From the NCBI GenBank assembly GCA_017528205.1, contig JAFXPE010000026.1, positions 1 through 64,000 on the forward strand: DNA of 64,000 nucleotides, written 5' to 3'. This document shows, piece by piece, positions 26,905 to 33,985 of the stretch. The position numbers and the translations under genes were made by a program. The stretch is from Alphaproteobacteria bacterium. GTDB taxonomy: Bacteria > Pseudomonadota > Alphaproteobacteria > RF32 > CAG-239. The notes beneath the pieces are model-generated. The model saw nothing but the letters and a program-made list of their open reading frames with translations. It was not told where the DNA came from and did no database searches. The stretch's first letter is position 1, and each line of letters opens with the position of its first letter.

Positions 26905-27228
26905 ATGAACGATAATAATTTAAAGCCGTTTAATGCGGTGGCGGCGCGTGAAAACGGATATAAGGGCGGAGTTGCAAGCGGTAAAGCGCGGCAAGAACGT
27001 AAGAAAATGAAAGAGCATTTAATTGACTTATTAAGCAGCGGCAACATACAAGAAAACATTTTGCTTGCAATTTTAGATAAGGCGCAAAACGGCGATATTA
27101 AGGCAGCCGAATTTATACGCGATACCATAGGCGAAAAGCCAAGCGATAAGCGCGATTTTAGCGATTTTGATGTTACGCAGTTGGTTATAAATGCTATTGA
27201 TAATAATGAGGGGGTGCAAGATGAATAA
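26905..27228 (+). CDS. KGG-motif small protein, copy 1
   Basis: 107 residues. N-terminal NGYKGGVASGKARQERKKMK (about 18-37), then a helical region with IRDTIGEKPSDK (about 71-82). It shares both landmarks with the next gene (roughly half the residues alike). The pattern resembles short phage proteins found near terminase genes, possibly small-terminase-like DNA-binding proteins. That function is inference; no enzymatic motif is visible. Confidence 0.65.
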   Translation: MNDNNLKPFNAVAARENGYKGGVASGKARQERKKMKEHLIDLLSSGNIQENILLAILDKAQNGDIKAAEFIRDTIGEKPSDKRDFSDFDVTQLVINAIDNNEGVQDE

Positions 27229-27559
27229 TGATAATTTAAGAGCGTTAAGCCGTGATGAAGCCGTGAAAAACGGCAGAAAAGGCGGTATAGCAAGCGGAAA
27301 AGCACGAAGAGAGCGCAAAGCCTTAAAAGAGCAGTTGCTTTTACTATTGGATGATGAAGACACACAAAAAGAACTATGCACGGCATTATTAAATCAAGCA
27401 ATCGGCGGCAATACAAAAGCATTTGAAATTATCCGTGATACCATAGGCGAAAAGCCGATTGATAAACACGAGTTGACCGGTGAAACATTGAAGCAGGCGC
27501 TTGTAGTTTTTGATGAGCCGGAAAGTAAAGATAATGACAAGCAAGCAGATGATGTATGA
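27221..27559 (+). CDS. KGG-motif small protein, copy 2
   Basis: 112 residues from ATG at 27221 (GAGGGGG upstream), overlapping the end of copy 1 by 8 bp. An in-frame ATG at 27191 would add ten residues but lies deep in copy 1. It carries NGRKGGIASGKARRERKALK and IRDTIGEKPIDK, parallel to copy 1, and an acidic tail. The tandem duplication suggests the two act as a pair or have separate targets. Confidence 0.65.
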   Translation: MNNDNLRALSRDEAVKNGRKGGIASGKARRERKALKEQLLLLLDDEDTQKELCTALLNQAIGGNTKAFEIIRDTIGEKPIDKHELTGETLKQALVVFDEPESKDNDKQADDV

Positions 27560-27785
27560 TTTGCCCGAACTTATGAAATATAAAAGCATAATCAGGGAAG
27601 CAAAGAAAAGAGCGAAAAAACGTTTGGGTGGGCAGATGTATTCAACAAAATATCCGCATGGTGAAAGTAAAGAAGACTATGACGAAACTTTAAGAGATGA
27701 AACGCGGCTTGAATTGTGCGAGATATTGCGCGAGATTGCCGACACCATAGAACGCAAAACATTAAATAAGGAAGTAGGAAAATGA
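27534..27785 (+). CDS. Small basic satellite protein
   Basis: 83 residues from ATG at 27534 (GGAAAG upstream); an earlier ATG at 27510 is possible. Rich in Lys/Arg at 18-32 (EAKKRAKKRLGG), then an acidic C-terminal helix. It overlaps the preceding gene by 26 bp and the following one by 4 bp, so it belongs to the same operon. Not recognised. Confidence 0.55.
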   Translation: MTSKQMMYDLPELMKYKSIIREAKKRAKKRLGGQMYSTKYPHGESKEDYDETLRDETRLELCEILREIADTIERKTLNKEVGK

Positions 27786-28024
27786 GTTTTGAGTATAAAA
27801 TAAAGCAAAAAATCGGGGTTGTTAGCAAAAAACTGAACGGCGATACATTAGAACTTAATTTAATACAATACGGTAAATATCCGGCAAAATATGATTTAAG
27901 GCGGTGGAGCGGCGGCAATATGCTAAAAGGTTTGACAATGGATGCAGACGAATTGACCGCATTAAAAACAGTATTAAAAAGTTATAATATGATGATAATA
28001 CAGAAAAAAGCGCTTGAAGCGTGA
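27782..28024 (+). CDS. PC4/YdbC-like single-stranded DNA-binding protein
   Basis: 80 residues spanning one PC4 (p15) domain: an N-terminal strand pair IGVVSKKLNGDTLELNL, then YPAKYDLRRWS and GGNMLKGLTMDADELTALK ahead of the C-terminal helix. Bacterial YdbC-type members bind single-stranded DNA as dimers. As the last gene of the satellite operon it may protect or organise ssDNA during replication. The family assignment is by pattern from memory. Confidence 0.75.
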   Translation: MSFEYKIKQKIGVVSKKLNGDTLELNLIQYGKYPAKYDLRRWSGGNMLKGLTMDADELTALKTVLKSYNMMIIQKKALEA

Positions 28025-28127
28025 GCGAAGCACGAGAAAATTTTAAAAATATGTAGGTTTGCGGCGTATTTTTTCTTTTTAAATAATCGTCAAAAATAAA
28101 AGGATTTTATAGGGCGGTTTTATAAAA

Positions 28128-28147
28128 TTTGCTTACTATTTGCTTAC
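28128..28147. other. Right arm-type integrase binding sites
   Basis: Two direct copies of TTTGCTTAC, identical over 20 bp with the pair at 21392-21411. They lie 51 bp inside the right attachment site. Confidence 0.65.
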
Positions 28148-28158
28148 TGGAAAAATTT

Positions 28159-28188
28159 AAGGCTTTCAACAAAATCGCTGAAAGCCTT
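28159..28188. terminator. Element-borne terminator beside tRNA-Lys
   Basis: The stem AAGGCTTTCA/TGAAAGCCTT with flanking A and T runs can act for tRNA-Lys on the minus strand and for the satellite operon on the plus strand. It replaces the tRNA terminator displaced to 21181-21206. Confidence 0.75.
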
Positions 28189-28197
28189 ATTTTATAA

Positions 28198-28273
28198 TGG
28201 TGAGCTCGGTGGGATTCGAACCCGCGACCCTTTGATTAAAAGTCAAATGCTCTACCGACTGAGCTACGAACTC
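28198..28273 (-). tRNA. tRNA-Lys (TTT), attR
   Basis: A 76-nt cloverleaf with acceptor GAGTTCG/CGAGCTC, anticodon loop CTTTTAA (anticodon TTT) and encoded CCA. Its 3' 46 bp (28198-28243) are supplied by the integrated element and repeated at 21214-21259. Confidence 0.95.
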
Positions 28274-28426
28274 ACATAAACGAGTATGCTTATAAAAGAT
28301 AAAATCGCTCAAGTCAATAGAAAAAATAAAAAAAGTTAAAAAAATAAAAATAATGTTTATTTCTTAATAATTATGTGTTAGACTCCCTACAAATGTAATG
28401 TTATTATTTAATGATGAGGTTAAATT

Positions 28427-28747
28427 ATGGCTCTGAGTAATGAAGTTGGCCAAAAAGGCCGTTACAGTATTTTGCAAAACGCAAAAGGTGAAATTATGCT
28501 GATGATGGACAGCCGAATCGGCGGACCGGAGAATCCGCGTTTTATTTATGACGGCGGAGATACCGCTCTGTTATATCGTTCGCAAGAAAGTTCCGTTGCT
28601 TTCAGACATATCAGCGAAGGTGCGCGCAATCCGCTGAAAGCTGTTTCGGAAATTTTGGTTGTGGAAATCGAAAATGATGATGTGGAACGTGAATATATTG
28701 TACCGGTTCGCTTGGTAAAAGACGTAAATAACCTGATTTTATCATAA
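28427..28747 (+). CDS. Conserved-looking soluble protein upstream of nuoL
   Basis: 106 residues starting MALSNEVGQK with GAGG upstream. It is soluble, mainly beta, with no membrane segment. It ends 18 bp before the nuoL-like gene and is probably co-transcribed. It occupies the place where nuoK is expected but has no NuoK features (NuoK has three membrane helices). Not recognised. Confidence 0.6.
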   Translation: MALSNEVGQKGRYSILQNAKGEIMLMMDSRIGGPENPRFIYDGGDTALLYRSQESSVAFRHISEGARNPLKAVSEILVVEIENDDVEREYIVPVRLVKDVNNLILS

Positions 28748-28765
28748 ACGGGAGAACGATTCTCC

Positions 28766-30445
28766 ATGATTGCATATACTGTATTTCTGCTATTTATTAT
28801 AGGGATTTTCAGTAGTCTTAAAGTTGGTGTAAAAGTAGATAAAGTGCTGGCTTTTGTTACTTTTGCATCTCTTTTTTTGGTGTTTTTAAATTTTTGCGAC
28901 AACATGATGTCGGCCATCGAACACTCCTTCACTTTTGAATGGAGCACATCTCCGGGGCGTGATTTAAAGTTGGAAATGCTTTCCAATCCGGCAACTTACG
29001 GCTTGGTTTTGCCCTGTTTTATCATCACCTTGCTGGCCTGTTTAAACAACCTGCTGTTCCGTTATGAAGAGCGGCGCAGCGCCTATTCCGCTGTTTTGAT
29101 TTTCAACTTATCGGCCTTGATTATTTTAATCACCAGCAACAATTTCGTACAGCTCATATCGGCCCTGTTTGTGGTCGATATTCTATCGTTGTTCCTGATT
29201 AAAGACACCGTAAACTGCCAGCGTTATGTAATGCTCAACATGTGTGCCGATATGATATTGTTTTCGGTTCTGGCGGTTATAAATTCTCGGGTTAACTCGC
29301 TGGACATTCAAGAAATCTGGCGCTATCGGCAAATCGGTTTCCATGCGGATTTTGCCGCGCTTGCCGGCCTAACCGCCATATTTGCCAAATTGGGATTTGC
29401 TGTTTTTCAAATCGGCATAATGCCGCTGAGCAACATTCGCTTCCACCGCATTCAAAACGTGCTGTTTTTGTCTTCGCCGCTGGCCGCGCTGATTTTGCTG
29501 ATGAAATTCAACGGCTTATGGCGAATTTCCGACTATTTTACTCATTATGCCGACGCCGCTTGCTTTTTAACCTTAATTTGGGCGTTTATCGGCAGCATCT
29601 GCACCAATAATTACAAGGCCAAAGCTATTTATTGGCAAATGTCGTTTTGGTCCTTAATGGTTGCGTTGTTGCGCTTTTACGGCTTTGTCTGGATTCCGGA
29701 ATTTACTTGTCTGCTGGTTGAAATGTACGCCCTGATTTGCGCCGTATATCTGATTTATTTTTACAATAATCGCGGAAAAACCGTAACTTATATGATGAAC
29801 TTACGTTTAACTCATAAAAAGCGTTTAATCTCTTGTTTTTGCATAATTTTATTGTCGCTTACGGCAATGGCCAACACGCTGATGTTTATGTATAATAACG
29901 TAAACCGTTGGTGTATATGGACTTTTGCAATTTTGTTTTTGCTCTCGCTGGCCTCGACACTCGGACAAATTTATTTTCACAAAGGCAAGCGCAACGTGGG
30001 CGTACAGCACAATATTTGCTTCAAATGGTGGGTATTGCTGGAGTTGCTGACATTATGCGGCGGTGTTCTTTATGCGGCGCAAATAACCAAGGCGCCGGTT
30101 TGGGGCACGGCTTTGGCCTTTACCCTGTTGGTGTTATTGCCGATTTGGCATAAAACTGCCGGCATTTACGAAATAGAATTTTTGCAAAACAACGATATTT
30201 TGAGCAAAATTTACAAATGGGCCATAAAATCCTTGCGTTTAAGCGGCCGAGTTTTCTGGCTTTTGATAGACCGATTGTTTTTGGAAAAAATCGTTTTGGA
30301 AACGGCGATTATCGCCTCCAAAGTGTCTCTGCGCCTGTTCCGACGCTTGCATAACAATGGCTTTGTCGGCGCATTGTTCATCGCGGCTGTTTTGATTTTA
30401 TTGCTGTATTTCTCGGCCAAACAGGGAGGACTGATTCATGGATAA
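28766..30445 (+). CDS. nuoL: Degenerate NuoL-like complex I membrane subunit
   Basis: 559 residues, about 14-15 membrane helices, and a long amphipathic stretch plus a terminal helix (about 470-555) that recalls the NuoL lateral arm. Placement as NuoL rests on gene order (nuoL-nuoM-nuoN-birA-rnj) and an ungapped match around residues 207-251. There K208 fits the channel lysine (K229 in E. coli numbering, from memory), but the PTPVSALIHAAT block and its His (position 233, now Leu) are gone. The acidic residue of helix 5 is not evident either. Proton pumping by this subunit is doubtful. Confidence 0.65.
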   Translation: MIAYTVFLLFIIGIFSSLKVGVKVDKVLAFVTFASLFLVFLNFCDNMMSAIEHSFTFEWSTSPGRDLKLEMLSNPATYGLVLPCFIITLLACLNNLLFRYEERRSAYSAVLIFNLSALIILITSNNFVQLISALFVVDILSLFLIKDTVNCQRYVMLNMCADMILFSVLAVINSRVNSLDIQEIWRYRQIGFHADFAALAGLTAIFAKLGFAVFQIGIMPLSNIRFHRIQNVLFLSSPLAALILLMKFNGLWRISDYFTHYADAACFLTLIWAFIGSICTNNYKAKAIYWQMSFWSLMVALLRFYGFVWIPEFTCLLVEMYALICAVYLIYFYNNRGKTVTYMMNLRLTHKKRLISCFCIILLSLTAMANTLMFMYNNVNRWCIWTFAILFLLSLASTLGQIYFHKGKRNVGVQHNICFKWWVLLELLTLCGGVLYAAQITKAPVWGTALAFTLLVLLPIWHKTAGIYEIEFLQNNDILSKIYKWAIKSLRLSGRVFWLLIDRLFLEKIVLETAIIASKVSLRLFRRLHNNGFVGALFIAAVLILLLYFSAKQGGLIHG

Positions 30446-31847
30446 CTTATTGCTGTTGCTCCTGATTTTGCCGATTTTGGGCGGGTTGTTTGTTTTGACT
30501 TCGCGCAAAAACGACAACAACGCTTTTCATGTTACGCTGTTTACTTTATCCACCGGAATCGCGCTGATTCTGCGCCTGCTTTCCTTTGTGGTCAAAACGG
30601 TTGAAAATCCGGTATCGCAATACAAATACGCCTGGTTGGCCTCGGCCAAGGTAGAAATTATTTTCGGCGCCGACACCTTTTCTTTGCTGATGTTGCTCGG
30701 CGTTTATCTCAGTTGCTTAATCGGGGTTGTGGGCCTGCAACCGGTGCAACGCAAAAACAATTCCCTGTTGTTTTTGCTGATTTGTTTTGTTTGGGCCATA
30801 AGCGGATTTTTTGTGGCGCAAGATATGATTTCGCTCTACTTTTTCTTTTCCGGCATGCTCATTCCGTTGTTTATGATGGTCGGTATCTTCGGCAACATCA
30901 AAAAAATATCAACTCTGTATTTGTATTTTGCCGTCAATTTAATCGGCTCTTTATTGTTGCTGACCGCCACCATCGTAATTTATCGTCAACACTTGGGCAA
31001 CATTAGCTTTGCCGACATTGCCGCCATTAAAATGCCGCACCGCATCGCCATTATTTTGTGGGCCAGCATCTGTCTGGCGTTTTTATCGCGAATTCCGATT
31101 TGGCCGTTCCACTATTGGCTGTCGCTGATTTGCAACGGGCTGAAAAATCCGCTGGTGTATATTGCCACCAATTTAACCATCTTAACCGGAATTTACGGCT
31201 TTGTGCGGTTTTGGGAGCGCACAATTCCAGAAAGTATGGAAGCCTTTTTGCCGATTATGGAAACTTTCGGCGTTATGACCATGTTGTTTGTGGCGCTTAT
31301 CGGCGTTTCTTTCCGTGAGTTTTTGCCGAAGCTGTTTTCCTATTCGGCGGTTTATTACCTGCTGTTCATGTTGGTAATTATCTTGTTGCCGGTGCAATAC
31401 GCCAAAAACATTTCTTATTCGCTGTTTATCTTTTTGATTGTCAATGCCACGCTTGCCGTGCTTGAACTGTGGTCGGAAAATGCCAGACAGGAAAGCGGCT
31501 GTGACTATCGCGGAATTTTGGCTTATATGCCAAAACTGACTTGGATTTTTACGTTTTTTGTGCTGGTGGCGGTAGGGTTGCCGATTTCTTCAATGTTTTG
31601 GAACAATTTTATCTTGATTTCCGCCCTGTTTCGCGAAAATTTCACCATCGGCATCGGCATTATGACCGCCATCACTTTCATCTCCATGGCATTGGTATAC
31701 GAACTGTTTATGATGCGCAATTTGCCGAGTAAATGCGTGCCGGAAACGGAAATCGACGATATTTCCGACCGCAAGGCCGCATTCTTTACGGGAATTATCA
31801 TCTTGATATTCCTGTCGTTTTTCAATCCGCTGTGGTTTGTGTTTTAA
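30438..31847 (+). CDS. nuoM: Degenerate NuoM-like complex I membrane subunit
   Basis: 469 residues, about 14 membrane helices. The segment from 213 to 258 aligns without gaps to NuoM and keeps WPFHYWL and YGFVRF. The channel Lys of helix 7 is Arg218, the Lys of helix 8 (K265 in E. coli) is Leu249, and the helix 5 Glu (E144) is Ser138 or Gly139. The PDAH...APTAGS loop is absent. It overlaps nuoL by 8 bp. The fold is kept while most pumping residues are lost. Confidence 0.68.
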   Translation: MDNLLLLLLILPILGGLFVLTSRKNDNNAFHVTLFTLSTGIALILRLLSFVVKTVENPVSQYKYAWLASAKVEIIFGADTFSLLMLLGVYLSCLIGVVGLQPVQRKNNSLLFLLICFVWAISGFFVAQDMISLYFFFSGMLIPLFMMVGIFGNIKKISTLYLYFAVNLIGSLLLLTATIVIYRQHLGNISFADIAAIKMPHRIAIILWASICLAFLSRIPIWPFHYWLSLICNGLKNPLVYIATNLTILTGIYGFVRFWERTIPESMEAFLPIMETFGVMTMLFVALIGVSFREFLPKLFSYSAVYYLLFMLVIILLPVQYAKNISYSLFIFLIVNATLAVLELWSENARQESGCDYRGILAYMPKLTWIFTFFVLVAVGLPISSMFWNNFILISALFRENFTIGIGIMTAITFISMALVYELFMMRNLPSKCVPETEIDDISDRKAAFFTGIIILIFLSFFNPLWFVF

Positions 31848-31859
31848 GGGAGACGCGAA

Positions 31860-33272
31860 ATGTTGGAAAATTTGATTTATTTTTCGCCGATGCTTGTTCT
31901 CCTGACCGCCTTTTTTGTGCTGATTTTCGGCGACCACGAAGAAGAATACAACTGTTTCAGCTTCAGTCGAATTATGTTGATATTGGGCTTGGTGCTGACG
32001 ATTATTTTTTATAACAAAGCCACTATTCCGAATTGGACCACGGGCAGCAAATTCCCGTTGTTGTTTGATATTTTGCTTTACGGTTTCGGCTTAGCTCTGC
32101 TATATCCGTCGCGCAAATGGTTTGCCTCGATGAACGTTTCCGCCTACACTTTCTGCGGTTTTCTGATTTTAACCATTTTGAGCGGCAGCTTATTAAATTG
32201 CTCGGTAAATCTGCTTTTAACCGGCATTTGTTGCATTTTGATTATGCTCGGAAACTACGCAATGTTGCAAATAAGCATCAGCAAAAAAGAAATAACCTGG
32301 GGCGGCAAAATATATCTCTTTGCCATGTTGATATGCGTTGTTTTGTTGGTCGGTTGTTCCTTTATAATCTATCGGCAATGCGGCTCTTTGATGTATTCGG
32401 ATATGCGAGCATATCTTGAAGCGCATCAAAACGATTTATCGGCATTTGCGCTGATGACAGGCATTATTTTACCGTTTATGTTTTTGCTGGCGTTGGCACC
32501 TTTGCATTTTTGGTTTACGGAAATTTCCAGCAAAACGGTGTTGCCGGTATTTTCGTATTTTGTACTGATACCGATTATCGCCGTAACCGCCGGATTTATC
32601 CAACTTAACGTTCTGGTTTTGCAACCGCTGTTGCCGTATCTGCGTCTGTTTTATATTGCCTGCGCCCTCATCTCCGTCGGCATCGGTGCCGTGGGTTCTT
32701 GCAGCAGTCAAAACATTTATAAAATCTTTGCTTTCGGCTCGGTCTATCATTTAGGCATTATCTTTTTAACCATGCGCAAATTCACGCTCAATTCCGTTAA
32801 TTCCGGATTTGTGTATTTCTTTACGTATTTACTGGCCATGTACGGTATTTGTACCTGCTTGTTCGGGCTCAAGAAAAAAGGCGAGCATCTTACAATGCTG
32901 AACGAATTTGAGGGCGCGGCTTACAAACGTCCGTACATTTCCGCCATGATGACGATATTTATGTTTTCGATGCTGGGTATGCCGCCGTTTTTGGGCTTTT
33001 TAGGCACATTTTCGGTGTTAAACTATTTGGCCTTGCATCACCACTTTTATCAGCTGATTTACTTGCTGGGCACAATGTTGATAATCGGTTATTCTTATAT
33101 TCAGATTATCCGCGCACTGTATTTTGAAGAACGCAAGTCCGCCTTCGACCGCGCCGACAGCGGCATTTATACGGTTATTCTGTTGCTGGCGCTTTTAATG
33201 GCAGCCGTAATGTTGCGCCCGTACTATTTGATAACCGATTTCCGCTCGATGCTGGAGGCCGTATTTTTATGA
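31860..33272 (+). CDS. nuoN: Degenerate NuoN-like complex I membrane subunit
   Basis: 470 residues, about 14 membrane helices. APLHFW (213-218) marks helix 7. The preceding Lys of NuoN is Leu209 and the helix 8 Lys is Ile239. GMPPFLGFLG (about 377-386) is the well-kept late motif of the antiporter-like family and supports the assignment. The stop overlaps the birA start (ATGA), exactly as in many alphaproteobacteria. Confidence 0.72.
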   Translation: MLENLIYFSPMLVLLTAFFVLIFGDHEEEYNCFSFSRIMLILGLVLTIIFYNKATIPNWTTGSKFPLLFDILLYGFGLALLYPSRKWFASMNVSAYTFCGFLILTILSGSLLNCSVNLLLTGICCILIMLGNYAMLQISISKKEITWGGKIYLFAMLICVVLLVGCSFIIYRQCGSLMYSDMRAYLEAHQNDLSAFALMTGIILPFMFLLALAPLHFWFTEISSKTVLPVFSYFVLIPIIAVTAGFIQLNVLVLQPLLPYLRLFYIACALISVGIGAVGSCSSQNIYKIFAFGSVYHLGIIFLTMRKFTLNSVNSGFVYFFTYLLAMYGICTCLFGLKKKGEHLTMLNEFEGAAYKRPYISAMMTIFMFSMLGMPPFLGFLGTFSVLNYLALHHHFYQLIYLLGTMLIIGYSYIQIIRALYFEERKSAFDRADSGIYTVILLLALLMAAVMLRPYYLITDFRSMLEAVFL

Positions 33273-33985
33273 AAATAGCGGCATTTGAAATTTTGCGTTT
33301 TGACGAGTTGGAAAGCACCAACACCACCGCTTTGGAATATGCCGGTAAAGGTGCCGGCAAAAAATTGGTCATCACCGCCCAAAAGCAAACCGCCGGACGC
33401 GGCAGACGCGGTCGCAGTTGGCAAAGCTTGGCGGGAAACTTATTTTTTTCGTTATTGCTGGAATATCCGCTAAAGCGATTAGGTACTCTGATTATGGCTT
33501 CGGCGCTGAGCATAGCAGAAACCATCAAAGAATATCAGGCCGACGCCGATGTTAAATTAAAATGGCCCAACGATGTGCTGTTAAATAATGCCAAAGTCTG
33601 CGGTATGCTGTTAGAAAAAGGTTGCGATGAATATATGGTTGTCGGTATCGGGGTTAATATAAAACAAAGCCCGCAATCAGAGGAAATGCTGTATCCCGTA
33701 ATTTCGCTCCGAGAAGCTGGAATTACGGCCGATGCTGAGGATTTTTTGCAAAAATATTTGCACCGCTTTACCGACAATTTGCAAACCGATGCCGCAATAT
33801 TACGGCAAAAATGGCTGCAAAATGTAAAAGGATTAGGGCAAAAAATTACGGTTAAACAAGAAAATAAAGAAATTACCGGTATTTTTGCCGGAATTGATGA
33901 AAACGCCGATTTGTTGTTGCAAACCAACGGCGAAGTGCAACACATTTTGGCCGGAGATGTATTTTATGTGGAGAAAAATCAATGA
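33269..33985 (+). CDS. birA: Biotin--[acetyl-CoA-carboxylase] ligase
   Basis: 238 residues, the short monofunctional form without the N-terminal DNA-binding domain, so no repressor role is expected. It activates biotin with ATP and attaches it to the biotin carboxyl carrier protein. Visible motifs: GRGRRGRSW (about 45-53), the adenylate loop; KWPNDV (about 94-99); and VVGIGVNI (about 125-132). The C-terminal SH3-like domain is present (ITGIFAGIDENADLLL). It overlaps nuoN and rnj by 4 bp each. Confidence 0.93.
   Translation: MKIAAFEILRFDELESTNTTALEYAGKGAGKKLVITAQKQTAGRGRRGRSWQSLAGNLFFSLLLEYPLKRLGTLIMASALSIAETIKEYQADADVKLKWPNDVLLNNAKVCGMLLEKGCDEYMVVGIGVNIKQSPQSEEMLYPVISLREAGITADAEDFLQKYLHRFTDNLQTDAAILRQKWLQNVKGLGQKITVKQENKEITGIFAGIDENADLLLQTNGEVQHILAGDVFYVEKNQ

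Larger units (their letters stand above)
21214..28243. mobile_element. Integrated satellite-like element in tRNA-Lys (about 6984 bp)
   Basis: A 46-bp exact direct repeat (21214-21259 and 28198-28243) equals the 3' part of tRNA-Lys from the anticodon loop to CCA. The right copy belongs to the intact tRNA gene, the left copy is a remnant. Inside are a tyrosine integrase next to the left end, an AlpA-like regulator, Toprim and DUF927 replication proteins, and six small genes, almost all on the plus strand. There are no capsid, tail, portal or conjugation genes. Size and content fit a P4-like satellite or other phage-inducible island rather than a prophage or ICE. Confidence 0.88.

Noticed and set aside
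28766..33272. Three membrane genes as Mrp antiporter or hydrogenase subunits
   Set aside because: The order ahead of birA and rnj and the helix-by-helix match to L, M and N favour complex I, though a search is needed to settle it.
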